Assembly (NCBI GenBank): GCA_000447185.1
Contig: KE647306.1
Span: forward strand, 7,381-71,380
Length of the DNA stretch: 64,000 nt
Source: Vairimorpha apis BRL 01
Lineage: Eukaryota > Microsporidia > Nosematidae
Reading direction: 5' to 3'
Below, one piece after another: positions 1 through 14,287 of this stretch. The notes beneath the pieces were generated by a model, which saw nothing but the letters and a program-made list of their open reading frames with translations, was not told where the DNA came from and made no database searches. Made by a program: the position numbers and the translations under genes. Within the stretch, counting starts at the first letter, position 1; each line of letters opens with the position of its first letter.

Positions 1-211
1 CTTGACTACTAATCTTTTCCACCATATAATCTTTTAGCTCCTCACTCCCTTCAATGAAAATTCTATATTTCCACGTTGCGGGGTCAAATCCCTCCAGGTC
101 TAACTTATAAGTAATTCGTTTTACTTCTTTTAATAATTTTTTGGCCTTTTGACCCCAGTTAACTCTAGTTAACTCACGATTTGGTATCGCCCCCATTTCA
201 GTGCTCGTCAT
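1..211 (-). CDS. 5' end of an unrecognised GC-richer ORF, possibly transposon-encoded (partial)
   Basis: The frame is open from an ATG at 211 to the window edge, 70 codons, with no stop. The product starts MTSTEMGAIPNRELTRVNW and is rich in Lys, Glu and Arg; a basic stretch (QKAKKLLKEVKR) is followed by an acidic, aromatic part (EGFDPATWKYR). No signal peptide, membrane segment or known motif is visible. Base composition is clearly richer in G and C than the AT-rich DNA that follows and resembles the retroelement remnants near 23-25 kb. There is no CCC motif just before the ATG, unlike the host genes here. The likeliest reading is the start of a younger, still open mobile-element ORF; a host gene cannot be excluded because the C-terminus lies outside the window. 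Confidence 0.5.
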   Translation of the reverse strand, partial: MTSTEMGAIPNRELTRVNWGQKAKKLLKEVKRITYKLDLEGFDPATWKYRIFIEGSEELKDYMVEKISSQ

Positions 212-3200
212 AATTTTTGGTAAATATAATAACAGAATATAACATATCATGTTAAAAAAAATTATTGAAAGTAAAATAATAATATATAATATACAAAATA
301 AAATGTAAATAAATCAATATAAATTAAAAAATAAATTTAAAACCTATATACACAAATAATAAAAATAATTTAAATAGACAAAAATATAAATTTAATCACT
401 TAATAATATTTCTTAATATTTGTTGATCAAAGATTTAAGTTTTGCTTTAACATATAGAATTAAAGTAAACATAATTATTAAAATTGTTTTTTTATAGTTT
501 CTCAAATGTTAAAATTTCATTTAAAATTTAAGATTGTAATAAATTAAAAAAGCAATTAAATGTATCTTTCTTACTTAGTACAAAGATGACTTTGTTTTAT
601 ATAAGATGTATAAACATTTTTTTAACAAAATTTAAAGTACTTTATATATCTTAAGGTAAAAACAAAAATGGCTAAAAGTTAAAGTTTGTATTTGTTAAAA
701 TAAAATGTTTTTTTTAAAATTAAAAAAAACTTTCTATTCTAATGTTTCTTGAACATACATGCGATATTTGAAAATATTTAAAAAACAAATAAGATGAATA
801 TTAGTTTAATGATAAAAAATTAAACTTGACTTTTAAGATATTAACAAAATTAAGTTTTTATGATATAAACAAAATAAAAAATAATTATATTTTAAACTAT
901 TAGCTATTCATTACTTAAGAATTTGTTTTTAAAAATGCTTAAATAAGCATAAAATATCTAAAAAATATATTTAATATGTTAAGTGTTAATTTATAATTAA
1001 ATTTTTTTGATCAAGATTTAAAACGTTAAATAAATTAAAAAGATAATTATATCTGTTATTTTTATTAAACAAAATAGAAGAAATATTTATACAAAATTTA
1101 AAGTGAAAATGATTTTAGAAATTTTCATCAAATTAAGATGTGTATCCATTCATATAAAGGTGACAAACATTAGTTTATAAATATAGTTGAATATGTCATA
1201 TACTATTTGTTGGTTTCGATAGTAGTTAATAATACATTACATGCTTAAATATTATAATATTGTTTGTAGTGAAAATATATACATCGATTTATAAAATTTA
1301 AATTTCTAAACATTATACAAATAAAAAATAAAATTAACTCTATTGAAAATTTCATTATGAATTTAAAAGTTCTACTCAAAAAGTATCATTTTGAATTGAT
1401 TGTTATACAAAATATACGAAATTGACATGCTATTAAACCATTTAAAACAAAATTTAATATAGTTTAAATATTATAATATCTGGATTTTCATTTTTAATTT
1501 TTTTATCTTTGTTTCAGTCAAAACGAATAAATTATTTAACATAAATATATTTACAAAAGTAGAGAATGTATAAAAATTTTTTAAAATAAAAAAAAGCTCA
1601 GATGGTTTAGTGCATAGACTTTATTAAAATTATTGATTTTTTAAAAAAAATTTATATCTTTACTAAATTTAAAAAATATATATCTTTATCTATTAGCATA
1701 TGAAAAATTATGAATTTAGGAATATTAATTATTTTACAATTTTTTTATTTGCTTAAAGATATAATATATCATATTTATGTTAAAGTTAATAAATTAAGAT
1801 TGTATAAATTTTCTTAAAATGGTGTTTATAAACCAAAACAAGCAATATTTAATAATATATACATAAATTTTTAAATATCATTTAAATTCGGTTTTTTGAC
1901 ATAACTTTACGTATTTTAAATGAAATATTACAAAATATATCTTAACGTTATTATGATTTTGAATGTTGTTTTTTTAAACTTTTTATGACTTTTATAAATA
2001 TTTAATTGCTAAAACGAAATGAGACAATATTTTTTAAATGGTTCTTGAATAATTTGTAAATTTTACAATATTTTATTAAAATTATTTTTTATTAAGCAAC
2101 TTTTTAAAATATAATTTTTACATAGATTATTATTATAATACACGGACATGTCAACATGTCAATTTTTATCTAAACCAAAAGATAAATGTTTGAGATTAAA
2201 CTGATTAAAGATTATGTAAGTATACGAAAATGATCGTTGTTTTGCTTCTATTTATAAAATAATGAAATTTAAACTATAAAAAAAGTTTATAATAACTTTT
2301 ATTTAAATGTCTTTGTTTTAGAAGTAAAATAAATATTTTGTAGAAGAAAGCATAAAAAGATTTAGATACATTTCTTGTAATGAACAAAAACATAAGATTG
2401 AAAATGATTTAAGTGATGAACTAGATATTAACAAATTATCTTGTGATATATTTTTAATAATTTTTTAGAAACATGAAAAATTCAACATTCATAAAAGTTT
2501 TAAATTTTAAATTTTTCCAGTATTAATGCTGATTTAATATTATTTTATTGGTTTTACAAAATACTTTTAGTGTAAAAAACGGTTTTTATGATCATTTTGG
2601 CATTTAAAAAATTAATGAAATATTGTAAATAAATGTTAAAACATACTATGTATTAATAACAATATAAGTATATTTATAATTTTTACATTATAGTAATAAA
2701 TTTTATTAAATTAATAAAGAAATTATTAAATAAGAATTATAAAAAATTAAATTTAATATCAAAATCTTACACCTAAACGTTTAAAACTATAAGTATTGTA
2801 TATATAATAAAATAATAAGCAAAATATATTAACTATTGTTTGTGGGAATTTAGATAGAATTTCTTTGTTTTTTTTAAAACACAAGCAAATGGATGATTAA
2901 TCAAGACTGAAATTTGTTAATTGAAATTAAGTTTACTATGGAAAATTTTTATTTTCATTTAACATTGTAATAAGAACATATTAACGAAAACGAAAGACTA
3001 TTTTAATGTTGCAATAGTCTTAAAGAAAGATGGTTGGAAACGAATATAATTGTAGGTAAAAAATTAACTTAAACTTATTTGTAATGCATTTTTTAGAATA
3101 TTATCTATGTTCTTAAATACAATGAATATATTTAAAAAAAATATAGATCATATCTAGAAATAAGCACAATAAAGGTAAATTTTATAAAAATTTATTGTTT

Positions 3201-6200
3201 TAAATATAGATTAATCTTTAAAATTGTATTATATTATGTTAATATAAAAAAAGATGAATATGACTTTCTATATGCATTAGCTATAATTTGAATATAGCAC
3301 TGAACAATAAAAAGTTAATGGTAAAACAACGTCAATTAAAATTATAATGTTTTTTATAAAAAAAATTTCTTAATGTAAAGATGATAGAATTTAATTGAAA
3401 GATAAATAAAAGTAAAATAGATTCTCGAAATTAAATATAATAAAGGTTTTATTTAAAATCATAATACTTTTTGCATTAACTTTGAATGATAAAAATTTTT
3501 GATTTGAAAAATGAAAAGTAAAAGATTTACCTTGAAAGATTCTATTTGAATTTTTTGATTAAAGATTTATTATATGTAGATTAAAAATCATGATCAAAAA
3601 ATTAAGAATTTGTTTATATAAATAGATGTATTCTATGACAAATAGTTCTTTAATATTTAAATATAAATATAAAACATTTACTTATATTATTTATCTAGAT
3701 AATATAAATTTGAAAATAATTTTACTTCTAATAGATAATTAGTTTAAATTATCTATTTTTTCATCATAATTTTTATATCATTCTTAAAAATTTTAATTCC
3801 TTTATAAACATATTTTTCATGATCAAAACTAAATGAAATTATTGATTATATAAAAAAATTCTAAATTAAATTTATATATTTAATAAATTTTTATTTAAAA
3901 ATTTTCATGTATTAATTTAACAACTTAGAATTCAATAACCTAGTTCTGTAATTTAGTATAATATTAAAAACGAATAAAATAATTTTTTACAGTAAGAGAT
4001 TAATAATTAAAAAAATTAAATGTTAATTCTTTTATTTTAAATATTCCAAAAATTCAACGTTAAAATTATTAAATAGGTATTGAGAAAATGTTATATAAAT
4101 TAACTGAAAATGTTTTCTTAAATTAATATAATGAGTGTGAATAACTAGTTCATAGATAAAAAATGTAAATAATAATATCTTAAAAAACGTGAATTTAATC
4201 TAAATATCATCAAATAATTACAAAATAAATCATAATACTAGTTTGCTTCTTTTAATTATAATTTATAATATAGTAGACTCACCAGCAAACAATTAAAAAA
4301 AATAAATATCTTAGGTAATTTAATATTAAGATTAAAAAAAGTTGTTTAATCTAAAGAAAGTTTAATATATTTAGAAAAAAAAAATAAATTTAAAAAAATT
4401 GGACTGGAAATGATTCAAAGAGTAAAATCTTGAATATCCTTATAGAAAATACTAAATAAAAGGAAGTTTATAAATAATAAAATTAACATGCAAAACACGT
4501 AAAAAAATTGTAGAATTATATCATCAAACTAATTTTTTTATATTTTTAAGTTTTTCATAATTATAAACAAACACATTTTTCAAATTTAAAAAGTGAACTA
4601 ATTTATGATCATTAAAAATAATTCATGTGTATATATTTGTTTTTATGTTAGTATTAATGATTTAAAAAATATTTAATTGTGTTAGATATATATGAATTAA
4701 AATTTCTTGATAAAAACTATGTAATTAAATTTAAAAAAAATTACATGTATTTATAATTTCAATAATTAAGTATTCTAAAATAATTATCAGTCACTAAAAG
4801 TTAGATATTAAATACATATATAATTACAATTATATTGATAATACAAAACAAATTTGAAATAAATTACTAGGATATTGTAATATGTCTAATCTAACATATT
4901 AAAATTAATTATATGTATCAGAATAAAATAAATGTTGAAATAAATTTTTATCTTTATAATAATGAATTTTGTACAAGTATAAATATTATTTGTAGATTTT
5001 AAAAATGAGATTGTTTTTTGTTAATAAAATTTTTTATGAATTAATATTGTTATCATTTTATGTTTTTTTCATAAATGTTTTAAAATATTAAATATACATT
5101 TATGTATGTTAAGTTTCATACTACAAAAATTAAGAATCAATAATTAAAATTTAGATTATACATGCATTTTAAGCTATAATAAATCAAAAAGAAATATTAA
5201 ATTTTATGAATTATGATATAAAAATGTGTTTTTTATAAAATCAATATCTTATTAAACAATTACGATTCTGATTGAATTATGACAAATACTTGTTACATTT
5301 GTGTAAGTCAATGAGCAGATTTTAATTGAAAAAACAAAAATACAATAAGTACAAAAGTGTTAAAGATTCTTTGTTAAAAGTATTTTAAAACATACATTAT
5401 AACAGGACTGTACCCAATAAATATTTCATTTTAAATTCAAAGATGCAAACAGAAAACGAAAATTAAAAAACAAATATTATGAAGACGGTATGTATATTGA
5501 TTTGTAAAAACTAATTATATATGCAAGTGTAGTACTAAAAGAAATTTTAAATAACAAACATTTGTTCAAATCTTACACATAAATCCTTTGATAAATTTAA
5601 GGAAATAGTCTTGACTGTAAAAAGACAGATGTCAAATAACGTTTATCTATCATGATATAATTATAGATGAAAGAAAAGAAAATTTATCTAAAAATTACTT
5701 TATTAAATTAAGAACGGCATTATTAGACATAATTTATCTTATTAAGCAGAAAAAACTTATAATAAGAGAACTATATAACACTATCAGATTAAATATATAA
5801 CTATTAAAGAATATAAAAAATTAATCATAAATGAATGACAGAATATGTTCATATATTCAAATTAAAGATAGTTAAAAGCATAAATAAATTTAAAAAAGTT
5901 ACATCAAAAGATTATAAGATTTTACGAATTTCGAATTAAAAAAACTTATTTAAATTTATTAAAAAGTTGATGATATTTATAATTATTTGTCAAAATTTAA
6001 ATTATAATTTTTAATTTTTAATTATTAAGAAACAAATGTGTTAAAAATTGAGATAGTACATTTATTAAAATGAATGTTCAGAAAAGATGGTGTAGTATAC
6101 ATAAACATAATTATAGTCATTATTTAAGAAATTACTTTTAACTTAAAGATAAAATAAAAAAAATGAATTTAATTTTAAAACTAACAAAAACATGATAATC
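212..6200. other. AT-rich region without recognisable genes
   Basis: About 6 kb of very AT-rich sequence, A-heavy on the plus strand, with stops in every frame. I see no CCC-preceded ATG, no conserved protein fragment and no RNA gene. A short stretch near 1,597-1,620 resembles a tRNA A-box but has no partner arms. Confidence 0.6.
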
Positions 6201-8160
6201 CAAGAATATTATAAGAAATATAAATTATTGTTATTGAAGAAGAAAAATGACAAAATTATTAAACAATTTATAGATAGCGATCGGATCCAATTTGAATTAT
6301 ATAAGCAAAGAAAAATAGATAAATTTAACCACAAACCGTAGAGTAAACCAGTTAAGATTATATTTGAAATTTGCAACAACGAAGAATGTAAATTTTAGTA
6401 AACATAAATTAAATCTGATAGGCTTCAACCATAATGTAACTTTTTACTTGTTACAAAAAAACTTTAATAAATATTTATTGGATAATAATTGTTAATAGAA
6501 ATAATGTATTATTAGATTTTAGTAACCGATTTTATATTATTAAAATTATAAAGTGTGCTTAGGGTAGAAAAGTAAAAAATTTAGACAATTTATTAATTAC
6601 TTATAGATGGTGGCGAAAGATTAATTAAAATTTTTCAAGTTTACTTTAAAACAACAAAAATTCAAATATTTTTTTGGAAAAATGTCTTTGTTTATACTTA
6701 ATAAAAAGTTTAAATATTTAAAAGAAAACAACCCATATAAATTCGTAGATAGAGTCAAGCTGGAATTACAAACTTTGCTTAAATAAGATATAAGAAAAGA
6801 ATCAGTTTAAAGTTATTAGCGTTAGCATTTTACATAGAGAATAAGAATAATGGTTTTATATTGGTTGTCAATTATATAAAGTAAACAATTGTCTTGAGAT
6901 GTTTCATGGATTATCTCAATATAGAATAATTTATAAAAAGATTAGAATTAGAAGAATATTTTAGTCAAATGGACTGAGTAATGTGTTTGAATTAATTTGA
7001 ATTAATAAAGAATAAACCATCCATATCTTTTGTTTTACTATGAAACAATGGCAATATAAATAATTTTTTAATATAAACAATTCCAAAGTTATTATGAAGA
7101 AAACTCCAAATATGTTTGAGATTAAGATGATAATTTTAAATTTATATTTGACATCACTATTTTAAGCGCAATGATTAAAGATCATAAAAAACATTATTGT
7201 AAGTGCCAAAGGAGTATAGAAATTAGAGTGAAAATAAATTTTAATAAAACTAAATATTTTAAAAAGATAATATATATGCCAGGATATAGGATAAATAAAA
7301 GCGGGATTATCCTAAAACAAATTATTTTAACAATATGACGATTTTTTAAGAGATATAAACAAAAAGAGTGTGACGTGACTAATAAAACAATTAAGCTAGT
7401 ATAGTATGTCCATGCCTTAAATGTATGGAAAAATATACATAGTAATAAATATATTAAAAAAATTTAGATTTATAAATGAAAAATGAAATTTGGAGATTAG
7501 AAAATTATTAAAAGAAAATGTAAAATATTTGTGGGACAATAACAAAAAATTTACATTACACCATATTGATAGCGATATTGGGTTATGTAATATAGTAACA
7601 TAAAAAGGAAAAATAATTAGATGTTACACTAGAAATTTTAAAGATCAGATTTGAACTATACAATTATTGAGAAATAATATGAAGTAATTGTGTTATCTAT
7701 GAAAAAGATTATAAATATAATAAAAAGATCTCATGTAGAAATGTCTAGATACAGCATGAATTGTGTTATTTGGGAATAAAACACTTCAACTAGAATTACT
7801 TCTTGATAACTATTTATGAATGAATTTAACCAAGATCTTAAAACATAAAAGGAAATAAAATGTAGTATAAATCTGGTATCATGGTGCTTGATAACATCAA
7901 AAGTCAAGAATTATAGAGATCATTATCAAAGAATAAGAAAAATCATACAAAAAGTTATGAATATGATAAAGTAAGAAGATTTGTCAAACCAATCCTTGAC
8001 AAATTTACAATAAAAAATAACAAATTATGAATTTTTTTAACAAAGATACATAAAATAAAAGACAATAAAAAATTACTATATGTATATTAATCTAAAATAT
8101 ATATAATTAAGAGTCTATCTACAGAAATATAAAATATTTAATTATTGAAGGTATGCGAAA
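6200..8160 (+). pseudogene. possible decayed coding DNA of unknown type
   Basis: The plus strand is purine-rich and contains short stop-free stretches that look like degenerate protein. The clearest is about 7,925-8,027, which reads SYEYDKVRRFVKPILDKF before a TGA and continues in the same frame after it (IFLTKIHKIKDNKKLL). Frame changes and stops are everywhere. It lies just upstream of the duplicated segment with an RT FIDD box and could be an upstream part of the same element family, but I recognise no motif that proves this. Confidence 0.25.
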
Positions 8161-8356
8161 GTTTTGCTTATGCAAATTTTTATACATATTTAAAGTAGCA
8201 ATTTAGCAACTAAACTCTTTAAAAAATTAGTACAGACATAAATTAAACATTTAGTCAAAAGGTTGGGTTTTTTAAGAACAAAGTTAGGATATATTTTAAC
8301 TATTACCAAAATGTTTCAAAAAAGTAACTTTTGTTTTTAAAAATAAAAATTTCTTT

Positions 8357-10133
8357 GCAGTTTTTAAAAAAACAAAAAAATTTGTGCTGCAAACCTAATG
8401 TTATAGTGTCTGATTATAAAAGCAAATATTATTTGAGACATTAAAATAATAAGATCAAAATTATTACAACGTCATTCTTGTCTCCACGCTCAATTAGAAA
8501 AAATCTCCATGGTCAATAAAAGTGACATTTTGTTCGTTTTGCACATAAAGAAAAGAAAAATGACTAAAAATATGCATCTTGAATATAAAAAACTATTGAA
8601 TAAAGTGTATTAAAATTTAAAAATTATACCTTTATCAATAATAAAAAATAAAATATATACTATTTATAAGATAAAAGTAAAATTTAAATGTTTTATTAAA
8701 AAAGAAAATTAAATGTCTAACGATATGTGATTAATATAAAGGGAAAATGGTAGAAAAACATAATTAAAGGTAAATTGAAGACAAAAGACTATACACATTA
8801 AGTAAAAAAGATTTAGTTTATTTACAAGATAAAAAGTGATATTCTCTAATAAAACATTTAAAATACTGAGGTATGTAAAATCTTTCATGTGAAAATATTA
8901 GAAAACGTTATTTTGTATAAAAATTAACCTTAAATAGATAGGTGTGTAATGATGGTTAGACGTTTAACAAAACAAGAATGTAATTACAAGAATATATACG
9001 ACAATAATAGAAAAATACATTAATCTAAATACTATGAGTATAAAGAACTTCTTGTTAAAAGCATTTATGAAACAATTTTTAGGAATGGAGTGATTCTCGA
9101 TATATATATATATGTTAAAAATATATTATAAAAATTATATGTAAAGTATTTAGACATTGTAATGTACATCCGAAATTAATGATAAATATATTATTATTAT
9201 TATTTATATTAAACAATTATTTTTTTTATCTAAACTCAAGAAATATTTGATTTGTATCGTAAATTTTTTTTAAAAAAATTACTTTTATATTCCAAAAAAA
9301 ATAAATTTAAACAAACATGAGACTTTAAATTAAATAAAATTGTTATTAAAAAGTTTGTTAAAATAAATACACCCATCGCTACACTTATAAAAATTTAATT
9401 GACCTAATACATAAATATGACAGTAAAGACTGTTTTGAATAGTAAAAGATGATTATCATACAATATCATACTTGAAATAGATTTGAAATTTTTATATGAA
9501 CTTAAAAAGATACTAAATTTGTTTTATGAAAAAAGAAAAAGATTATTATATGATATAATAAGAAAAATGCACAATTAATTTCTGATTATGACATATAATT
9601 AGAAATATTAATTTCTCATGCGTATAATAAAAAAAATAAAATATTTAATACGCTTTACATTATGTTTTTAAAGACGACATTAAATATCTACTCCTTAATG
9701 CATTACTAATTAAAAATAATTTAGTTAAACTATGATATGGGAATTTTACAGTTATTGTTTATTGATGATTTAAATAAATACAAATGAAATTTAATAAGAA
9801 CAATTTTTTCATCTAAAAAGGAAAGTATATCTATAATAAATTGAAACAGCTAAATATTTTTTAATTGTTTCTAATTAAAACATTAAAAGTTTTATATTAA
9901 GGTATATATAACCTAAAAAAATAAGTAATAAAATATTTAAATTGCACAATACAAAGAACTATCTCAAATACATTAGTATATAATAACAATAAGATTGATA
10001 ATAAACCATGTGACACGTACATAATAAATAGACAAAGTTTTAAAAATTTAGCAAAAACATTATTAAGTAATGTAATGATACGTCTATGTATGCTTAATAC
10101 GAAAATATCTGATAGTAATATGGCTCTATATAT
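8357..10133 (+). mobile_element. direct repeat copy A with non-LTR reverse-transcriptase remnant
   Basis: This segment matches 10,967-12,772 over its whole length with small indels; both begin with a GCAGTTTTTAAAAA block, and the offset drifts from about 2,610 to 2,641. At 9,749-9,772 the plus strand reads QLLFIDDL, the catalytic box typical of R2/R4-type reverse transcriptases, followed by further degenerate coding. Stops are frequent, so the element is dead. The copy is cut off at its 3' end by the N gap, where copy B continues. Confidence 0.5.
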
Positions 10134-10966
10134 NNNNNNNNNNNNNNNNNNNNNNNNNNNNNNNNNNNNNNNNNNNNNNNNNNNNNNNNNNNNNNNNNNN
10201 NNNNNNNNNNNNNNNNNNNNNNNNNNNNNNNNNNNNNNNNNNNNNNNNNNNNNNNNNNNNNNNNNNNNNNNNNNNNNNNNNNNNNNNNNNNNNNNNNNNN
10301 NNNNNNNNNNNNNNNNNNNNNNNNNNNNNNNNNNNNNNNNNNNNNNNNNNNNNNNNNNNNNNNNNNNNNNNNNNNNNNNNNNNNNNNNNNNNNNNNNNNN
10401 NNNNNNNNNNNNNNNNNNNNNNNNNNNNNNNNNNNNNNNNNNNNNNNNNNNNNNNNNNNNNNNNNNNNNNNNNNNNNNNNNNNNNNNNNNNNNNNNNNNN
10501 NNNNNNNNNNNNNNNNNNNNNNNNNNNNNNNNNNNNNNNNNNNNNNNNNNNNNNNNNNNNNNNNNNNNNNNNNNNNNNNNNNNNNNNNNNNNNNNNNNNN
10601 NNNNNNNNNNNNNNNNNNNNNNNNNNNNNNNNNNNNNNNNNNNNNNNNNNNNNNNNNNNNNNNNNNNNNNNNNNNNNNNNNNNNNNNNNNNNNNNNNNNN
10701 NNNNNNNNNNNNNNNNNNNNNNNNNNNNNNNNNNNNNNNNNNNNNNNNNNNNNNNNNNNNNNNNNNNNNNNNNNNNNNNNNNNNNNNNNNNNNNNNNNNN
10801 NNNNNNNNNNNNNNNNNNNNNNNNNNNNNNNNNNNNNNNNNNNNNNNNNNNNNNNNNNNNNNNNNNNNNNNNNNNNNNNNNNNNNNNNNNNNNNNNNNNN
10901 NNNNNNNNNNNNNNNNNNNNNNNNNNNNNNNNNNNNNNNNNNNNNNNNNNNNNNNNNNNNNNNNNN
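10134..10966. other. assembly gap (833 N)
   Basis: A run of N lies exactly between the two direct repeat copies. Open frames that cross it on either strand are artefacts. Confidence 0.99.
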
Positions 10967-12772
10967 GCAGTTTTTAAAAAAAAACAAAAATTAGTGTTGC
11001 AAACCTTATGTAATAGTGTCTGATAATAAAAGCAAATATTATTTGAGACATTAAAATAATAAGATCAAAATTATTACAACGTCATTCTTGTCTCCACGAT
11101 CAATTAGAAAAAATCTCCATGGTCAATAAAAGTTACATTCTGTTCGTTTTGCAGATTAATAAAAGAAAAATGACTAAAAAGTTGCATCTAGAATATAAAA
11201 AAGTATTATAATAAAGTATAACAAAATTTAAAAATTATACATTTATCAAAAATAAAAAATAAAATATATACGATTTATAAGATAAAAATAAAATTTAAAT
11301 GTTTTATTAAAAAAAGAAAATTAAATGTCTAACGATATGTGATTAATATAAAGGGAAAAATGGTAGAAAATATATAACTTAAAGGTAAATTGAAGACAAA
11401 AGACTATACACATTAAGTAAAAAAAGGTTTAGTTTATTTACAAGATAAAAAGTGATATTCTCTAATAAAACATTTAAAATACTTTAGTATGTTATATTTC
11501 TTCCATATACAAATCTTAGAAAACGTTATTTTATATAAAAATTAATTTTAGAATTAATAAAATATAATAACAAAATTAACCTTAAATAGACAGGCGTGTT
11601 CTGATAGTCAAGAGATACATATACAGGGGTATAATCACAAGAATATTCGACAACATAATAAAATATATATATAAATTTAAATATTATGACTATAAAAACT
11701 TATTGTTAGAAGAATTTTTGAAACATTTTTTAAGAATGAGGTTATGCTCGAATAATATGTTAAAAATACATCATAAAAAAAATTATCTACAAAGTAATTT
11801 TGACATTGTAATGTATATCTAAATTTTTATAAAAAATTAAAAATATTGTATGTTAACCAATTATTTATTTCTAAACTCAAGAAATATTTGATTTGTATAG
11901 TAAATTATTAAAAAAAAATTACTTCTATATTCTAAAAATAAATAAATATGAACAAACATTAGGCTTTAAATTAAATAAAAATTGTTGTTAAAAAGTTTGT
12001 TGAAATAAATACACCCATCGCTACACTTATAAAAATTTAATTGATCTAATACATAAATATGACAGTAAAGACTGTTTTGAATAGTAAAAGATGATTATCA
12101 TACAATATCATACTTGAAATAGATTTGAAATTTTTATATGAACTTAAAAAGATACTAAATTTGTTTTATGAAAAAAGAAAAAGATTATTATATGATATAA
12201 TAAGAAAATGCACAATTAATTTCTGATTATGACATATAATTAGAAATATATATTTCTCATGCGTATAATAAAAAAAATAAAATATTGAATACGCTTTACA
12301 TTATGTTTTTAAAGACGACATTAAATATCTACTCTTTAATGCATTACTAATTAAAAATAATTTAGTTAAACTATGATATGGGAATTTTACAGTTATTGAT
12401 TATTGATGATTTAAATAAATACAAATGAAATTTAATAAGAACAATTTTTTCATCTAAAAAAGGAAAGTATATCTATAATAAATTAAAACAGCTAAATATT
12501 TATTAATTGTTTCTAATCAAAAAATTAAAAATTTATGTATAATGGTATTTGCAAAGCCTAAAAATAAGTAATAAAATATTTAAATTGCACAATACAAAGA
12601 ACTATCTCAAATACATTAGTATATAATAACAATAAGATTGATAATAAACCATGTGACACGTACATAATAAATAGACAAAGTTTTAAAAATTTAGCAAAAA
12701 CATTATTAAGTAATGTAATGATACGTTATTTATGATTATACGAAAGTATCTGATAGTAATATGGTTCTATAT
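10967..12772 (+). mobile_element. direct repeat copy B with non-LTR reverse-transcriptase remnant
   Basis: Second copy of the 8,357-10,133 segment. The RT box at 12,390-12,413 reads QLLIIDDL, where copy A has FIDD, so the copies have drifted apart by point changes and small indels. The segment continues past the point where copy A enters the gap, up to the start of the Ty3-like remnant. There is no long open frame, and both copies share the same kind of disruption, which suggests duplication of an already dead element. Confidence 0.5.
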
Positions 12773-13020
12773 ATATGAGATTGTGTGACTCGAACATTAC
12801 CATACCAGTTAAATCGATTATATAAAAAGTTATAGCAAAATTTAACATATATAGGATGTTATGATAATGATTGTATCAAATTGTAATATTTAATTCAATA
12901 GATTTGATTTATAAAGATTTATCAGATTTCCTTATAGTATGTGTTGGAATTATTCGAAATTTAAAATCATACATAAAAACGTCATGGATCTAAAAATAAA
13001 TGTCAAGATACAATATACAC

Positions 13021-13066
13021 TGACCATCAGAATCTCATACCCCAAGCGATTCTGATACGAAGAATA
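13021..13066 (+). repeat. 5' terminal-repeat remnant of the Ty3-like element
   Basis: About 46 bases that match 15,595-15,640 (shared cores ATCAGAATCT, ACCC, GATTCT). The pair brackets the protease-RT-RNase H block about 2.57 kb apart, in direct orientation, as LTR remains would. The ends of the LTRs are not defined. Confidence 0.5.
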
Positions 13067-13747
13067 ATAAATAGATAAATTATGACAGGCTTCAGAAATA
13101 AATAAATAAAACTCTACGTTGTTTTTGAATCAGTTTATTGAGTACGAAAAAACAATGGACACAAATTATACTTTATCAGAAGATAACTTCAAAACGTAAA
13201 TGTAGAGCAGAGTTATGGTTCAAAGTGAACGTAAAAATGATTCCAACATATAAGACATTTGTAAAGAACTTTAAAAAAATATATAAAAGAAGAAATTAGC
13301 GTACAAAAAGCAGAACTATTTTGGAACTAATTTGTGACGTTTCATGTATCATGATGTACTCTCTTACACGTACAACTTTGATATATAAGTAGAGGACAAT
13401 GAATTATTATTTCATAGAGGTAGAGATCGAGTAAAAAATTTATTTAAGGACGAGTATATAAAAGACAACATAGCGATATGTTAAGATTGTGAAAAGGTTA
13501 AGGAATATTATAGACCAAAGAAGAGACTTTAAACAAGCTTTTAAAATCATTGATGAAAAGAAGGAACAAGGTAATAGCTAAATGAGTAAACCGAAGAGAG
13601 TAAACGCAGAACCAAAGAAGACTGGCGATCAAGAAATCGGAAAATCTAAAAGCAAATTTAGACGGAGAATTTTCAATATATCAGTAAAATTAGTGAAAAT
13701 CAACGTTAGCAGACCAAGAATACAGTTGAGCTATGGACTTAAACACT

Positions 13748-13795
13748 AGAAAGTCTCCTAGATAAAGGGGCATCAGTTTCGGTAATTAGATGAAA
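13748..13795 (+). pseudogene. Ty3-like aspartic protease core
   Basis: The frame reads ESLLDKGASVSVIR and then a stop. The family motif is D-[ST]-G-A; here the second residue is Lys, so the core is non-functional as well as truncated. Confidence 0.6.
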
Positions 13796-14287
13796 AGAGG
13801 CCCAAAGCTTAGGAATAAATATTGAAAAGAAAAAGATGATATAAAAAATCTAACAGGTATAAAAAATACTCAGTTTTGCATTTGAAAATTAAAAGAGATA
13901 TGCGTTTCAAGAAGAGACCATAAAAACACTTATAATAAATTATATGGATAGAACACTTATTTTGGAAATTGACGACATGAGAAAACTTAATTTAATACCT
14001 TTCATAACAGAAGAAAAAAAGCAAAAAGAATGAAACGAAGTCAAAGAATAAAATAGCAGCTATTACGAACGAAGAAGAACCGAAAGAGGACATACAGAAC
14101 TTAATTGACGATATCGAATGTAGAGAAACAATAATAAGTAGTAAGTATTCAGATATGTTAAAAGACGCAAAAATCTATTCTAGACAAGAACAGGCAAGTA
14201 AACATTGACATTGAATTGGTTTAAGATAGAAAAATCTCTATCTGCCCTAAATATAAGAGATCTCCAAAAGAGCATGAATTGATTAAG

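Noticed and set aside
1590..1640. tRNA-like A-box (GCTCAGATGGTTTAGTGCAT)
   Set aside because: No anticodon arm, T-arm or B-box follows, and the would-be acceptor is only A and T; a coincidence or a relic too decayed to call.
10075..10987. Open frames of about 300 codons on both strands
   Set aside because: They consist almost entirely of N and merely cross the assembly gap.
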